Source: Macquaria australasica
Taxonomy: Eukaryota > Chordata > Actinopteri > Centrarchiformes > Percichthyidae
Direction: 5' to 3'
Assembly (NCBI GenBank): GCA_005408345.1
Contig: SEMN01000100.1
Span: 1,243,501-1,307,500, forward strand
Length of the DNA: 64,000 nt
Shown piece by piece: positions 20,272 through 33,481 of the stretch; position 1 is the first letter of the stretch; each line of letters begins with the position of its first letter. A program made the translations under genes and the position numbers. The notes under the pieces were generated by a model that did not search any database, had not been told where the DNA came from, and saw only the letters and a program-made list of their open reading frames with translations.

Positions 20272-21580
20272 CTTGACGGAGGGAAAATCCACGTGAAGTT
20301 AGATTTATATTAAAAAATATATATATATGTATAACAAGTCTCCAGCCCGTTGTCTGTGGGTAGCTACTTCATTGGTCCGATAGGAAACAAACAAACGGAC
20401 GGTGCAACAAAAAGATGTGTCCGGCCGGATTGATCGAGATTCTGAAAGCGTTCCTCCTGGAGTTGAGCACACGACCGTACACAGTAATGACAGCAATAAC
20501 AACCACAATGTTTTCATGGAAATATAACTCTCGCATGTCTCCAGGAATACTTTTAGTGGGGTTTTCAGTAATTCGGTATCAATTTCCTTTCAAACGAAAC
20601 TAAACATGGAGCTGAAAGTTAGACCATACTGAAAGAACCACCGGTTCCAGTAGCATTGGTAGTATTTTTTTTTTAATGGATTGAGAGTAATTTCCTTTGC
20701 CACACGCTGACTGGCAAATTAGATGTACTCCTCACATTTGCTGAAGTTCAAAATGTGGAAGAAATGCTTGGCAGACTATGCATTTGATATGTTAAACCGG
20801 TGAATTTCAATTGAAATCCATGAACTGCATCATTGACCTCTGCAGGGCAGCGTTTTGACAGGAGTGGGATGGGGGGGGGGGGGGTGTCAGCTGGTTTTGA
20901 TGTGAAGCAGTGAAAACAAGGATAAGAGCATCTTGAAGACTTCTTGTGCTACCATCACAGTGAGTCAGAAGAAGACTAGAAAAATACTAATGAAAATGAA
21001 GCTCCTCATTTAACATTTGACAATCTTGTTTGTCTTTTCAGAGGACCTGTCCCGGACTGAGAAGTAAGAATTCATTTTTATGACTTGTTTCTCTTTTTAA
21101 AATTGTATTTGTTGGCTATGTAACTATAAGACAATATAATCTCATTGTACACGATATTTAATGGAACACTGTATACTTAACACATGTAGAATTCATTTTT
21201 AGTAGTGGAGATTTGGTATGGATTGGATTTTAGCTATTTTGTGCTCCTCCCTGAAAACATGTTATTCTTTTAATACATTATTGGCATCATTATTACCTAT
21301 GAGAGACAATTAACCTCACATTTTTCTACCTCATTGTAGGATGACAATAAGAAAACATGTAACATGCAGCCCTCTGATTAGATCCCACTGCGTATATGAA
21401 AGCATTAGAAGCAGTCAGATCTGGAGAGGGCTTATTAAAATTATAGACGTTTCATTTCACATCGTAGATATTAATTCATTTTAATGTGTGGCTACATTTT
21501 TAAATGTATTTCTACTGTGAGTTTTAGCCTCTAAACATAATAAATGGAGGTAAAGATGTATTTGATGTTTCTTAAAATAT
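20272..21580. other. Head-to-head intergenic region between ctr9 and the irag1 unit
   Basis: ctr9 starts leftward at 20271 and the first recognised coding exon of the next gene runs rightward from 21622. A likely 5' UTR exon of that gene is 21042-21063, between acceptor 'cttttcag' and donor gtaagaa. The first 150-200 bp probably hold the ctr9 promoter, but no TATA box was seen. A G14 run lies at 20871-20884. Shared, bidirectional promoter activity is possible but unproven. Confidence 0.5.
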
Positions 21581-21621
21581 CAGGTCATGTAGGAACGTGA
21601 CAGTCAGGAGAAACAAGCACA

Positions 21622-21691
21622 ATGTCTGACAGCAATGATGGTAAGTGTTGTTTTGTTCTTTTATCAAATTATCAAACACACACACATATAT

Positions 21692-21747
<56 letters not shown>

Positions 21748-24700
21748 TATATTAACTTGCTTTACATGTATACGTCCTGTGTATGAATGTACACTAACTT
21801 TTGCCCATCTCTACTTGTTTAGTGTGGGAGTCACCCGGCTGTGGGACGAGGGAAGTGACTGAGGACAATAAAGACACAAGTGGGTTCTCTGAACATGAAC
21901 TCCTTGACATCATGTATAATGCATGTAACACCTCCAACACAGGTACACAGGCTTATGTTGACTCCAGCAAAACAGATTAAAACAATCATATGAACCGTGA
22001 ATCAGGGTTCCTGCGTCTCTCTCGTCCTCAGGGGAGGTGTTGGCCTCCACCATCGTACAGTACCTGCAGGCCATGACGGCTCAGAGTCCAGAGCAGGACA
22101 GACTGGCTGCCCTGCGACGGCTGCTCGACCCTGATATTCAGGACCCGCATGTGAGCAGAGAGACTTTCCACTCCACCATGAGGGAGTGGATCGCACAGTG
22201 CAGCCAGGACAGGTGAGACAAAACTGTACAGGAGGGATACAGATTACCATCGTTAAGGGTCATATTCAGGACTTTTAATGATTTAGTAACCACCTTTATG
22301 TGGGAACTAATGACTTCCTGTGTTTCAGTACTGATGTGGATGGCAGTCATGTATCTTGGCCGCACTCCTCTAAAGTGCCTGTAAACGGTAGGCTGTCGCT
22401 GTTTTGTTCACACTTCTGACAAATGTCTTAATCACATCAGACGGCAATTCACTAAACCTGATTTCCTCTCAGGGCTGGATTTCACATCTTCTCAAAGCAA
22501 AGCTGCTTCCTCAGAAAGCCACCAGTGTTCCTGGTCAGTTACTTCGCTCCTTTAATCACTGCTTGAGTTTACCTCCTATAATCAGTGTGTTGATGTACTT
22601 CATCGCAAACTCTTTGTTTGGCTTCAGTGATGGAAAAGACCTGTTGGGCGCAGTGGCCGAACTGAAGCACGCTCACCGCAAGCTGAACGAGCAGAACAGC
22701 AGCCTGTTGAGGACGGTGGCTCAGTGTGAAGACATAAACCTGCAGCTCACTCTGGAGATCACTGAGCTGCGGGCAAAGCTGGCCAGGTGAAGGATTAACT
22801 ACTGTCTTCCTCATTTAACTCCAGTCATAGTATGTAGGATTATACAGTCATTCTAAGTCCCACAAGAGCACATCATTATCTCATCTAATTTCATTATTTC
22901 CTATTTCACTTCAGTGTACACTTCCAACACAACATTTAACACTAAATATAAGATGTCATCTGTAATAATACACAATTAATGATCGCAAAGGAGCAGACAG
23001 AACAAAAATCAACATCTTACATCATAGACAGACTCTGGTCCAGATCCGGACCGAAACACAATTGAATTTGGACTTGAAGCAAGATTTCAGCCCGAGTCAG
23101 ATCACTTACGAGTAACACATCTCTTTCATCTCACTTTGCACACATCTTTTAGCTGCAGTTAATGAGGACGTTATCGGGGTTAGAATCTTGAATTAAAAAA
23201 GTGAAAAGCCATGTTCAAAACTAGCTGATGCAAATGAAGACTGACTGTGAATAGAAGTACGTGTCCACAGTGGCCATTTTGAATAGTGATAAAACACCAC
23301 ACCGAAACCAAGCAAGCCCATTTTCAACAATTTTGTCTCCAAGCTCAGAGGTTAGAACCACAAAACGTCACCAGCTGCAGCTGTCACGTCAAGCTACCGG
23401 CATAATAATTGTAAAATCAATCGAATCAGCATTTTCTACTACAAATATAGTGAAGAACTTATACCGACAGCAAACTCACTAATGAACACTTGGATAAGTG
23501 TCTCTTTAAAGTCTCTTTAAATACCTAGTTGCACAGTGAAGGTGTCACTTAATCCCATTAATACAGAAATGTGTATTGTGTACATAGTATACATCTGGAG
23601 TTTTTACAACTTAAATATGAGTCACTTAATCCATCTTTTCTGGACCTGTGACACTGTGCAAATTTGGCAAATGGACCTTTAAGACTTGTGTTTGAGTAAC
23701 CCTGTCATAGATCATTTATCATATTTGATGTTATTTGGTTTATTTCATTTTTCCTTCATTGGTAATATTCATTCATTCGGGGAGGTGACTCATGCATCTT
23801 TCAAACAATATTAGACCAAAAGAATAACTGTCTGTCACACTATGTTTACTATAGAAATCTGCACTACAGCACGTCAGTTAATGTGGCTCAACCCTCACTC
23901 TTCCACCAGTTTATATTTGGGTAAAACCAGAACAAAATCTCTGTTCTTACACATTTTTTGGCTGTTTTGGAGGTGAGTAGCGGTGGGTCCTCTGAATAAA
24001 GCAATAAGCTCTGATGGGTTTTTATGGTGTGTGCAGTGCTCAGCGGTCAGCAATGAGAGCCAGATCCTTGACTGAAGAACTGGAGGAGACCCGTCGGGCG
24101 TTTAAAGAGGCCCAGGAGAGAGCCAGCCGCAACCAGACCAGCTGCACCAAACTGGTACATCACATACATAACGGCCTCCCAGTGAAGCTACACTAAGTTC
24201 GATTAATTTTTTATGGCAGCTATTTATATGTAAACCTTTTTTCATCTCCAGAGCAATGAGATTGAATGCCTGAAGGTTCACATTAGGAGGCTTGAAGACA
24301 AGGTAATGTGGATCTTACATCTAAGTCCAAATGTGCGCACTTTCATGTAATAAAATTCTCCTTGTGTCCACACAGAATGAAAAACTCACCTTTGAAAGGA
24401 CGTGTTCTGAAGATAGCATCAACAAACTGAGGAAGGTCAACGCTGAGTTGAGGGTAGGAGCAGATCAATAAAACACTCTTGTGTTTGTCTCTGTGTTATG
24501 AGTTTGAATTGAGAGTTAAACATCTAAATGTTCACAGGCCGAACTCGAGGAAACCCTGGTTATGTTGACGCTGAGAGACAGAGAAATCACAAAGGTTGGT
24601 CTATTTGGGTATTTTCATCAGAAAAACTTTGTCAGATCACATTTTTATTTTACCTTTACTGTTAAATGTTCCCGTGCAGAAAGACATTCTTATGGACAAG

Positions 24701-27700
24701 ATGAAGAACTCTCATGTGGAGAATCACAACATGATCGAGGTATGTTTGACACTTTGTCCCAAAGCTGAGACAACAGTTTGAATTTGAAAGACATTTTGCT
24801 AAAATGAAATTAACTGAATCTTATTTGATCTCATAATACGGATTAGAGTAGTGTAGGTGCATTACATCATGTTAAATCATGATGACAAGAAGCCAATTTC
24901 AAATGCATTAAACATTAATAAGCATTTCAAAGTCATGACTGAAGTATTACATCAATCAGCGAACTTATCAGCCTCATAATTTCAGAATATGTAACAAGAA
25001 AACTGATGATTTGTACTATGTTATATTGTTTGTTTATATTTTATTAAAAGGTTTTCTGTTCTGGCGTTGCAGGGTCTGCAGTCAGAGCTGATGAGGTTAC
25101 AGGAACATTCACACCAAGTCCTTTTGAGGTAATTTTAATAAACGGCACTTGGTGTCAGGTGGAACATTGAGTGTTGCTGCACTTGTTCTTGAAAGGTTTC
25201 TCCTTGATCTACTGTCATTTGGATTGTCCCTCATTTGTACATCGCTTTGGATAAAAGCGTCTGTCAAATGAATACATGTAAATGAAAATGTTTGAATCTA
25301 CATTTCTGAATCTAAATGTCTTTCATGTACATTGTTGTGGACTAATCAAAATATACTTTATTCAACATTTCTTATTTCTCAAACAGCATAAAGTTGAGCA
25401 GAAGTGACAAAATTGTGTATTAAAGTGGGTCTCCAGCAATTTAGTATTGTACTTCCATAAAGTTGGGGGACTCGCAAGAGACAGATTAAAAGAAGAATGA
25501 TCAAAATCAAAGCAGCAGTTACCGAGATATCCTGACTTTAGTATGGGTTAAACTACAGAAACACTGGATCCTACATTTCCCACAATGCAACTCAACAGCA
25601 TCTTTCATAAGACCCTCTCTGTAAAACTGGTGGAGTGCCCTTTTAACAGATGGATTTGTCAGATGTCATAGTTTTCTAGGAAAGTTAAGTATTTGAAAGA
25701 AACTTTTTGGGCTATTTCAAAGATAGACTAAGAATTGTAAGCTACTGAGCAGGATAACATTATAATTTATAGAACAAATAATTTAAAGTATTGAAGCTCC
25801 ATTTCTTCTGTCTGTTCCTGGCAGGTATGACAGACACTGTATCAGCCCTCAGAGTCTCTACGGTCGAGATCCTCCAAACCACCGCTCTCTGCAGAGCGAG
25901 ATGCAGGATATGCAGCAGGTAGGAAATGCTCGCCGTCCACAGGTTTCCATTTTTTCATGGTGCTGAATTTCATGTTTCATGTTGACCATCACTGCTCTGC
26001 CTTCTTTGCCTGCAGCAGCATCACAGAGCTCTGGACGACATAAGCCTCCCATCTCTGCACACGCACAGTGATGATATTCAGACCATCATCCACAGGATCA
26101 AGTCTGCAGAAATAGCTCATCTTCTGCACAATAAGTATCCGGAGAGGGTGAGCAGAGAGTAGACATTCAGCAGGGGACGATGATTATTACATGCAGTAAC
26201 ATGTATAAATTTGTCTTATCTCTCTTGTGTCTTCTCTCGCACACAGGACTCTGCTCCTGTAGAAACACAGGAGAGGCCTCTTCCTCACCGCCAGCAGCAA
26301 CAGGCAAGCATCAAGCAGCAGCTTGTCAATGTGTATGTGAGTTTTTTTACCTCCCTTTGTCCCATTATGGTAACAGACTGGGTTTGGTTGATGTTATTCT
26401 CTGTTCTGAGAAGCTTCCTCCAGATAATACAAGGGGTGTCTGGTTGTGACAGTGTATTTATGGGCATCTCCATTACACAACCCATAGGAGTTACTGTCTT
26501 CTGTGTGTTAGACTGTATCAGGGATAAGTGCAGTTTTAGTACCCCTTGGTAACTACAGACATAACAATGTGTAAAGGAAATGTTTATAAAGCTGTGGTGG
26601 TGGTTTCAGGCTGCAGGAGCTGGAGCTGCACAAGTGTGTGTGGGAGGAGAAAGGGGAGAAGGTGGAGGAGCGGCGGAGAGCCTGGGAGAAGGAGCAAAAG
26701 CAAAGCCAGACTGGGAGCCAGACTCAGATCCAGGAGGCCAAGAAGGTGGCTGTGGTGAACTGGTGGAAAACCCGCAGCGTAGAGGGGGCTAAAGCCCGGA
26801 CAAAAGAAGCCCAGTCGGGCCAGGAGCTCTCTGAGACGCAAGCAAAGCTCCAGCGAGCAGAGCAGACGATCACTGATATGAGGGAGCAGGTCTGCCACCT
26901 GCAAGCCTCTCTAAGATCTGCACAGGAGTGTGTCGCCGAGCAAAAACACAACAGTGGAGTTCTTCATATTGACAAGGGAACCAGCACTGAGAGAGGAGAG
27001 CCAGACAGAGCTGTGGAGAAGGTTGTGAAGGATCAGAGGGATGCAGCGGTGTCCACGGAGATCACAGGTGGAGCAGCCTCAGAGCAGGAGCAAACCCAGC
27101 TTCGGGTGACCGCCGACGGCCTTCTGACGACCCTCAGAAGGATGGAGGCGATGGTCAACAGTGCCCTGGAGACCGCCAAGCTGGTGAGAGAGAGCGAGCA
27201 GAGGGTGAGCCAGGTGAGAGTGAGGATGGAGAGCATCACTCGGAGGGTGGAGGGGGCTCTGGGCCGAGCAGCCGACACTGATGAGCAGCTGAACGCTCTG
27301 GAGGCCAGGATCACAGAACAAGCTCCAACTCAGGTTTGTCTGTGTTAAAAACCTGTGTTTGCTTTACATTAGAGTAACAGTCAAAGTAAATTGTAGTTTT
27401 TTAATGATTTTGATTTCAAAAGGTCACAATGGTTAACTGCTGTATCTTCATAAATATGTCCAGTCAGTATTTTAAAACATGAACACCAGGGAACTTAGAT
27501 TTTATCTTATAATGTAATACAGATTTCATCTCAAACTGCTGCATGGAGATGTTTTTATAATCAGGGATTCATTTTGTCATGTAGAGCTCGTAACACTCCT
27601 GGGAACAAAAACTGCTGGTATTAAAGGTTTCAAGTTGAGGTTATGAAGTTAGTTGCATTCTTGAGACACTTTTTGTCTCTGAGCTGCAAAACCTGACAAA

Positions 27701-28184
27701 AAAAGAGTGTGTTTGTGTATACACAAATATTTTTGACATCACGCAATGATTAATATTGCCTTTAATGAATAATATGAATTTGAAAATGAAAAATTATAAT
27801 GAATAAATAAATAAAAATAAACATAAAAAACACTTTAAAACATTTGCATCAAATCCTTTAATAAGCATTTACCTGTAAACTCGTAAAGTAGAGGTACTCA
27901 CACAAGTGAGTTAATGTCTACTTGCAACTCCTCGTCACAGGGAGCAGGTCAATTTTTCTTACTAGACTGTTTCATGTGTATCATTTTTAATGGCCTGGAG
28001 AGGAAAAACTATGCATTTCAAAGAAAATAGCAAAGATTAGAGAAATGTCCAAAAAATAAACATAACTTTGTGTAGCAGAATTTAGATTTTCCTTTTTCCT
28101 GCACTGGTAATCATCTCATGACCCCTTGTGGGATTAGGAATGTTCAAATATTTATGTCCATCCACAACACTGAAGCACAATGCA

Positions 28185-28270
<86 letters not shown>

Positions 28271-31200
28271 TTCTCAACTTTTTTGTGAATCAGTTAAGAT
28301 ATTCTTATTCTTTTTGGCAGTCTTATCCAGAAGTTTGAAGTTTTATAGCTTCGGGAGGGTTTTTCATGTTGTCAGATGTAGTCTTCGGACTCTCAACCAA
28401 AAGCAAATAAGACTTAGAACCTTAAATTTATAGTTGTAGTAAAAGTGCTTGCACTAGTATTAATGCAATAAGAGTGATTTCTTATTTTTTACATAATATA
28501 AATTCTAACTCTTCAGTTAAACACATGAAGTTGATTTGTCATCTCTCTTAACTTCTCATATGTAAGTATCCAGGTCCCAGTCTGCCAGCTGATCCTGGAG
28601 CAGAAGCTGCAGGCTTTACGGCCCAGTCCGATGTGGAGCCTGAAGACAGAGACAGTCCTCCTCCATCTCCTGTAATCCCAGAAGTCAGTGAGCCTCCACA
28701 GCTACCCATGAATGGTATGATGGTTGAATTACAAAAATACAGCCCCAGTGTTATTGTGGTTATGGGGTACACTGTGAGACACAGATGAATTAAAGCTACT
28801 TCCTTCTCTAATGGTTATCCCAGAGGATGTCTGAAAATAGGAACAGCAGATATTTACATTGCACACAACAGCTGGTACAGTGAGCAGGAAGAGAGAATAA
28901 CCTCTGAGGGAGTGTCTGTTATCTATCAAAGGGGGCCAGGGGGAAAATTTAGGGTCGGTCAGAATGATTTTTTTATGTAAACACAGCGAGGGTAGAGTAT
29001 TTTTAGCTACATCGCATCCCATAATTGACAACACTTATATATTTTGTCTGACTTTTTGATTTGCTGTGGCTAAATCTAGGCTTTTGTGAGTTATTGTTTC
29101 CTGTTTCCAGCATCTTGCGGTTCAGCCCATTTTACATTTACGTCTGAATTGGTCTGAATTGTTCTGAAGTGCTTTGAGCAAGTTTATATAAAGACGCTGA
29201 GGAATCTAAGATCTGTAGCTCACAAAGTACACAATGCAGGCTTTTAAGGTGCATTACAGTATGGATTTAACATGAGCAGATTCATTGAAATGTGAATAAA
29301 AGAATGAACTTTCTTCAAAAGAATTGTAAAAGCTTATAGCACATGTCTTACAACATTTTGAGAAATTCTTTTTTGCTTTCTTGATGAGAGTTAGTTGAAA
29401 ATATTGATACCACTCACATGTCTGTACATTAAATATGATAGCGGGCTTAGCTTAGCATAAAGACTTGAAACAGGGGGAAACAGCTAGCCTGGCTCTGTCT
29501 AAAGTTCAAAAACCTGTCTACCAGCACCTATAAAGCTCCCTAATTAACACATTATATCTTGTTTTGTAATCCATACAAATAACATACAAAAATCTCCAGG
29601 AACTCACTGCTCAAACAAATAGTCTGGCACATAACCCCCTGTAAAACCACAATTTGTTGTTTTTACACTTTAGTTTTTATACTAATTAAACGTGTTATGT
29701 GACCCTTGGAGGTGCTGATGTTGTTACCTTCAGACTGAGCCAGGCTAGCTGTTTCCCCGCTTCCAGTCTAAGCTACACGTACAGACACGAGAGTGGTATC
29801 AATTTTCTCATCTCTCAACAAGAAAGCAAATGAGGGTATTTCTCAGAATGTCCAACTATTCCTTTAAAACATTTCTCAATTTCTCAAATGTGACATTTCT
29901 TTAAAAACTAACTACATTGAAATTTCTTATTTCTCGTTATAAAAAAAGAGGGGGCAAACACAAATCTTCAGTTTCTTTTTGCAAACGCTTTGTGAGGCCT
30001 TAATCTGCTCATGTTCCTGAAAGCTGCTGGACGTGCACTGATGATTTTTCCATTTCACCTTTGGCACTAAGTGTTTGGCCAAAGGAAGGGCCCCTTTTCT
30101 TTCAACCCTTCAGGAAAGGTCATGGCAAATATTTCCAAATTCTCCTTCCCCAACAAAGAGTCCCTTGATGGCTCAGAGGGCCAAGTCTTGTATTTAATTG
30201 TTTATTTGTGATGCAGGGGAGAGTTTGGAGCATGTTGAGGTTACTGAGAACCAGTGGGTGGCCTCAGAAGGGGAAATTATATTCTAAATGAACAGACAGT
30301 AGTCGTCTCCATGTCCACTTGTTTGTTTATTTTATAGCCTTCTGTCTAAAGTTTATATTGTCCAGTGTCATGTTGGCATGGGCTTGCTTTTGCTTACCAA
30401 ATGATGCTGCAACCACATCCCAAAAAGCTGCAGCAGAATGAACAATAAAACCTTTTATGTTGGATATTGCCATCATAAAAGTTGATATGTGCCCTGCCAG
30501 TTTGATATTACTGTACCTCAGGATGTGGGTACAGTCCAGGCATTGTTAATGTTAGGAAGGTTTCATCTTATTTGGAGCTCTACGCACTCAGCAAGCTGTA
30601 GATGTTAGCATTACCTCAAGAATACTGTACTTTACTTTATTTATTTATTTATTTATTTATCAGGGAAAGCACATATTAACTAACATTAGTGTGATGTAAC
30701 ATGTGCCAGATGTAACCAAAAGGCTTCATCTGCATCCCGGGACGTTAATATTAAGCATTAAAAGAAACACACGAGCAAGACAAGAAGCAGACGAAACAAC
30801 ATCAAAGCACATATTTTAGGATAAATGAAATGAAACTAGCATGACTAAAAATTACAAAATAAATCTTATTCATGAAGCAAATGGCATCGCTAACAATAAT
30901 AAATGTTGAGCTTTTAAATGTGTGTCAGTGCTGCAGTCCCCCTGCTGGTGCTTTTGTATTTCCGATGCCATCTAAAGTACTCTGCCTCCATTAAGGCTTT
31001 CAAAACTATTTTATATTACTTTTTTAAAAATCTACTTTACACTAATAAAACATGAGATATTAAATCAACTTTAGGCACATCGCTGTAACATTACAAAGGA
31101 ATAAAACCTGTTTTAGGTTTTATGTTGCCGTCTGAAAGAAGACAGTCAGGTTGTGTGATGAATAAAGATCCACTGGAGACTGAATGTAAATAATTTAGAA

Positions 31201-32254
31201 AAGCAGTGGGTCTCTAATGCGCTCTGTGTGTGTGGTGGCTGTAAACAGTGTGCTCTTTGATGGGGAATCTATAAATGAGAGAAAGGTGGAAATACCAAAA
31301 TCACTCTAGCTGGAATGTGAATTAATTTGTGAGGTCAGGTTGAACGCCTTCAGGGAAAGAAAAAAAAAAAAAAGACAGAATAGAAAAGACTGTGATCTGG
31401 AGAGAAAAACAAAAAGTATCTGACAGTGTCTGAAGTGAAAATGAGGTTAAATCAGGACAAACGTGTGGAAGTTAACACAGCTGCCAACAGATTCCAAGCA
31501 TCTGCTGTACGTCTTCATCACCTTCATCCCCTCAAAGGTAGTTTTTTACCTTTTTTTTGTCTCAATGGTTTGTGTAATGATTTATGAAGTACAATCTGGC
31601 TGTGAAGTGCTCCATCAAACAAGCAACATAAAAGCAGTTAAGTGTTGTTTTTTTAATCTGCATCCTCTCATATTTGATTAATACTGGTTCATTTGTAGTT
31701 CATCCCTCTTTAATCACCTTTAAAGTGCCATATTGCTGCTCAGCGTCTGTGAGTTAGCGGTGTTTAGCCCTTTGCTCGGTATCCCAATATTACCGACCTT
31801 TTCCAGAGAGCAACTAAAGCAGACGACACAATAGCCTTTACTTGGGCCAAGAGCTTTCAACCTGCGGATCAAGCACCTCATGTACTCCAAATGGTTGCCA
31901 GGTTATTGTTGCCCCTAGTTATAGAGGTGGACGCGGAGGGGTGGAGGGGGTGGAGGTGAGATACTTCCTGCAACAAGAGTTACAGTAGTTCTGCCAATCA
32001 GATGAAGATCACGCTGTCAGCATCAGCCTCACAGGACAGAAAACTCAATTTACTCCTTCCCTGTTTGTTTTCTCTTTCTGTTTCTCACACACGCACGCAC
32101 ACGCTCTCACTCTGACTTACTCTTTTCTTTTTTTAGCCGCCGCATTGACATTTGCATCGCACATGCTTTCCTGTTAAATGCAAATCAACTGTTTTCACTG
32201 TCTGTCTGTGCTCTGGCTCCAACAGGTGGCACCGGACAAGGCAGCTGCAGCACG
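21622..32254 (+). CDS. irag1: KASH5-like EF-hand/coiled-coil module, predicted N-terminal part of the irag1 gene
   Basis: Eighteen exons: 21622-21640, 21823-21942, 22032-22212, 22329-22387, 22473-22533, 22628-22786, 24037-24154, 24252-24302, 24376-24453, 24538-24594, 24680-24739, 25073-25128, 25825-25918, 26016-26147, 26247-26332, 26610-27333, 28567-28714, 32226-32254. They give 744 codons with consistent phases. The start is ATG at 21622 in a good context (A at -3). Residues about 23-105 resemble the EF-hand-like domain of KASH5: CNTSNTGEVLASTIVQYLQ, RRLLDPD, TMREWIAQC. Residues about 150-345 form a KASH5-like coiled coil (LLGAVAELKHAHRKLNEQ). Residues 443-685, in one long exon, form a second heptad-rich segment. 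No stop or membrane anchor is present before the last donor; reading through it hits TAA near 32282. Hence it most likely joins the IRAG1 exons at 38291. The acceptor of exon 28567 (gtaag) is weak. A separate KASH5-like gene is the alternative. Confidence 0.72.
21677..21745. repeat. (CA)n/(TA)n microsatellite
   Basis: An (AC)n run passes into a long uninterrupted (TA)n run ending near 21742. It lies in the intron after the first coding exon of the irag1 unit. The open frame read through it is a repeat artefact. Confidence 0.9.
25165..25287. repeat. SINE/LINE-type 3' tail in irag1 intron
   Basis: The segment contains 'tcgctttggataaaagcgtc' followed by 'tgtcaaatgaat' and an ATGTAAATG end. This is the widely shared tail of several teleost SINE/LINE families, including a small stem-loop (cgctttggataaaagcg). 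Only the 3' part was recognised; the 5' boundary is uncertain. Confidence 0.65.
27955..28125. repeat. Fragment related to the hAT-like element (family C)
   Basis: Phrases such as 'gtccaaaaaataaaca', 'tgtagcaga', 'ttccttttt' and 'atcatctcatgacc' align in order with 33057-33140 of the complete element at 32429-33481 and with 51645-51740. No terminal repeats remain. Confidence 0.5.
28188..28267. repeat. (TG)n microsatellite, about 80 bp
   Basis: An uninterrupted run of about 39 TG units lies in the intron before exon 28567-28714. The open frame encoding alternating Cys-Val is an artefact of the repeat. Confidence 0.95.
29340..29880. repeat. Long-inverted-repeat (foldback) element, copy 1 (family D)
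   Basis: The left arm reads 'attgataccactcacatgt', 'cttagcttagcataaagac', 'gaaacagggggaaacagct', 'agcctggctctgtc'. The right arm carries the reverse complement ('gagccaggctagctgtttcc', then 'gagagtggtatcaattttct'). The arms are about 200 bp, with a spacer containing 'ctaattaacacattatat'. Copies lie at 46376-47035 and 55890-56165. Confidence 0.75.
30628..30745. repeat. Dispersed repeat with (TTTA)n head
   Basis: A (TTTA)n run is followed by 'tcagggaaagcacatatta', 'gtgccagatgtaacc' and 'aaaaggcttcatctgcat', a pattern typical of a teleost interspersed repeat. It is short and non-coding. Confidence 0.5.
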
Positions 32255-32428
32255 GTAAGACTCCCTCCTGCTCTGCTGCAGTAAAATATAATATTATTTC
32301 TGTATGTAGAGGCAGAACTGCATGCCTGATGTGTCGTGTGTTTGCGTATCTTTTATGTGTTTTGAGCTGGCTTGTTGGAAATGTTATTTTTTAAGAGGAT
32401 AAAATGCAGTTTGACTTAGTGGTTTGGG

Positions 32429-33481
32429 CAGAGGTGGAAAATAACTATTACTATTATTAGTACATTAACTCAAGTACTGTACTCAAGTACAATTTTAAAG
32501 TACTTGTACTTAATTTGAGTTTTTCAATGTTATGCTACTTTATACTTCTACTCAAGTCAGAGAGGAATATTGTACTTATTGTACTACTCTGTTACATTAA
32601 TATGACAACTACAGTTGTTACTTTTCAGGGTAAATCTTACCCTGTGTTAAGTCCCCCTATTTAGCATTTATAAGCAGTATACAAACATTTAAGAAATGGT
32701 TTATAACACACTATAATGTAGTTGTAAGCAGTTCTAAGGGCATTATAATAAACACTTATCTGCTTACAACTTCATTATAGTGTGTTGGCGGGCTTAATGC
32801 AAAGTATTGCCCTTTTCAGATTACGATTTTACATACAAACACATGATAAGCTTATAAAATACAAAACAATACAAAATTTAACCAGTGGTTCCCAACCTTT
32901 TTGGCTTGGCTTGCCTCGTACAAAAAAAGGAATGAATACTTGAATGAATGAAGTTGTTAGCAGTAACACCAAAGAGAAATTTCCCTTCGAAACTTCTCAG
33001 GCGGTTTACAGACTCATGTGGTAAATGGTCCAATATTTAACAATAAAGCAAACATTTTAGAAAAGTCCAAAAAATGAACACAGATTTGTTGCAGAACTTT
33101 GTTTTTTCTTCTTTTCTCTCCCATGAATCATCTCACAACCTTTATTTTGTGACCTTTTGGAGGGTCTACTGTAACTACTGTAAATACTGTAGTCAAAACT
33201 ACCTCCACCTCAACCAGCTACAACTGTAAAATACTACTTACGCATTGATGCATCAGTATTGAAAGTCTAATAATGCAATTTATGATAATATTTCAGTCAC
33301 AGCAGCCATTTTCCCGCAGAACCAGTACTTTTACTTTTGATACAATATTTTTATGATAATACTTCACTTTCACTTAAGTAAAGTTTTGAATGCAGGACTT
33401 TTACTTGTAACCGAGTATTTATACATTGTTGTACTGGTACTTTTATTTTGGTAAAGAATCTGAATACTTCTTCCACCACTG
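32429..33481. mobile_element. Non-autonomous hAT-like transposon, 1053 bp, with 8-bp target duplication (family C)
   Basis: The ends are CAGAGGTGGAAAATAAC and GAATACTTCTTCCACCACTG, inverted copies of the CAGNGGTGGAA type seen in teleost hAT elements. The flanks are ggtttggg (32421-32428) and gctttggg (33482-33489), an 8-bp duplication with one mismatch; 8 bp is the hAT hallmark. Sub-terminal sequence is rich in AAGTAC/GTACTT, as in Tol2-like elements. There is no transposase frame. A second repeat (32640-32815) appears nested inside. Confidence 0.8.
32640..32815. repeat. Nested palindromic MITE (family E)
   Basis: The left half, 'ttataacacactataatgta' then 'gttgtaagcag', faces its complement 'ctgcttacaactt' then 'cattatagtgtgtt'. 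The same arrangement occurs at 62472-62845. Here it sits inside the hAT-like element, so it probably inserted later. Confidence 0.6.

Larger units (their letters stand above)
28715..32225. other. Long irag1 intron, mostly repeats
   Basis: No exon was recognised in these 3.5 kb. Contents include a palindromic repeat at 29340-29880 and a dispersed repeat beginning with (TTTA)n at 30628-30745. The remainder is unassigned AT-rich sequence with a few short open frames that resemble nothing. A missed small alternative exon cannot be excluded. Confidence 0.5.

Noticed and set aside
26584..27321. Long - strand frames in the 26.6-27.3 kb region
   Set aside because: They are antisense to the 724-nt coiled-coil exon, whose + strand frame joins its neighbours in phase.
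28188..28267. Open frame with a long Cys-Val repeat
   Set aside because: It is translated (TG)n microsatellite; the same holds for frames over 42.6, 44.8 and 52.2 kb and for the Ile-Tyr frame over the (TA)n at 21.7 kb.
32226..32290. The KASH5-like module ending as its own gene at the TAA after exon 32226
   Set aside because: Reading through the donor gives only a short Leu/Pro tail and no membrane or KASH segment, whereas the donor is consensus and in phase with the IRAG1 exons. It is kept as an alternative only.
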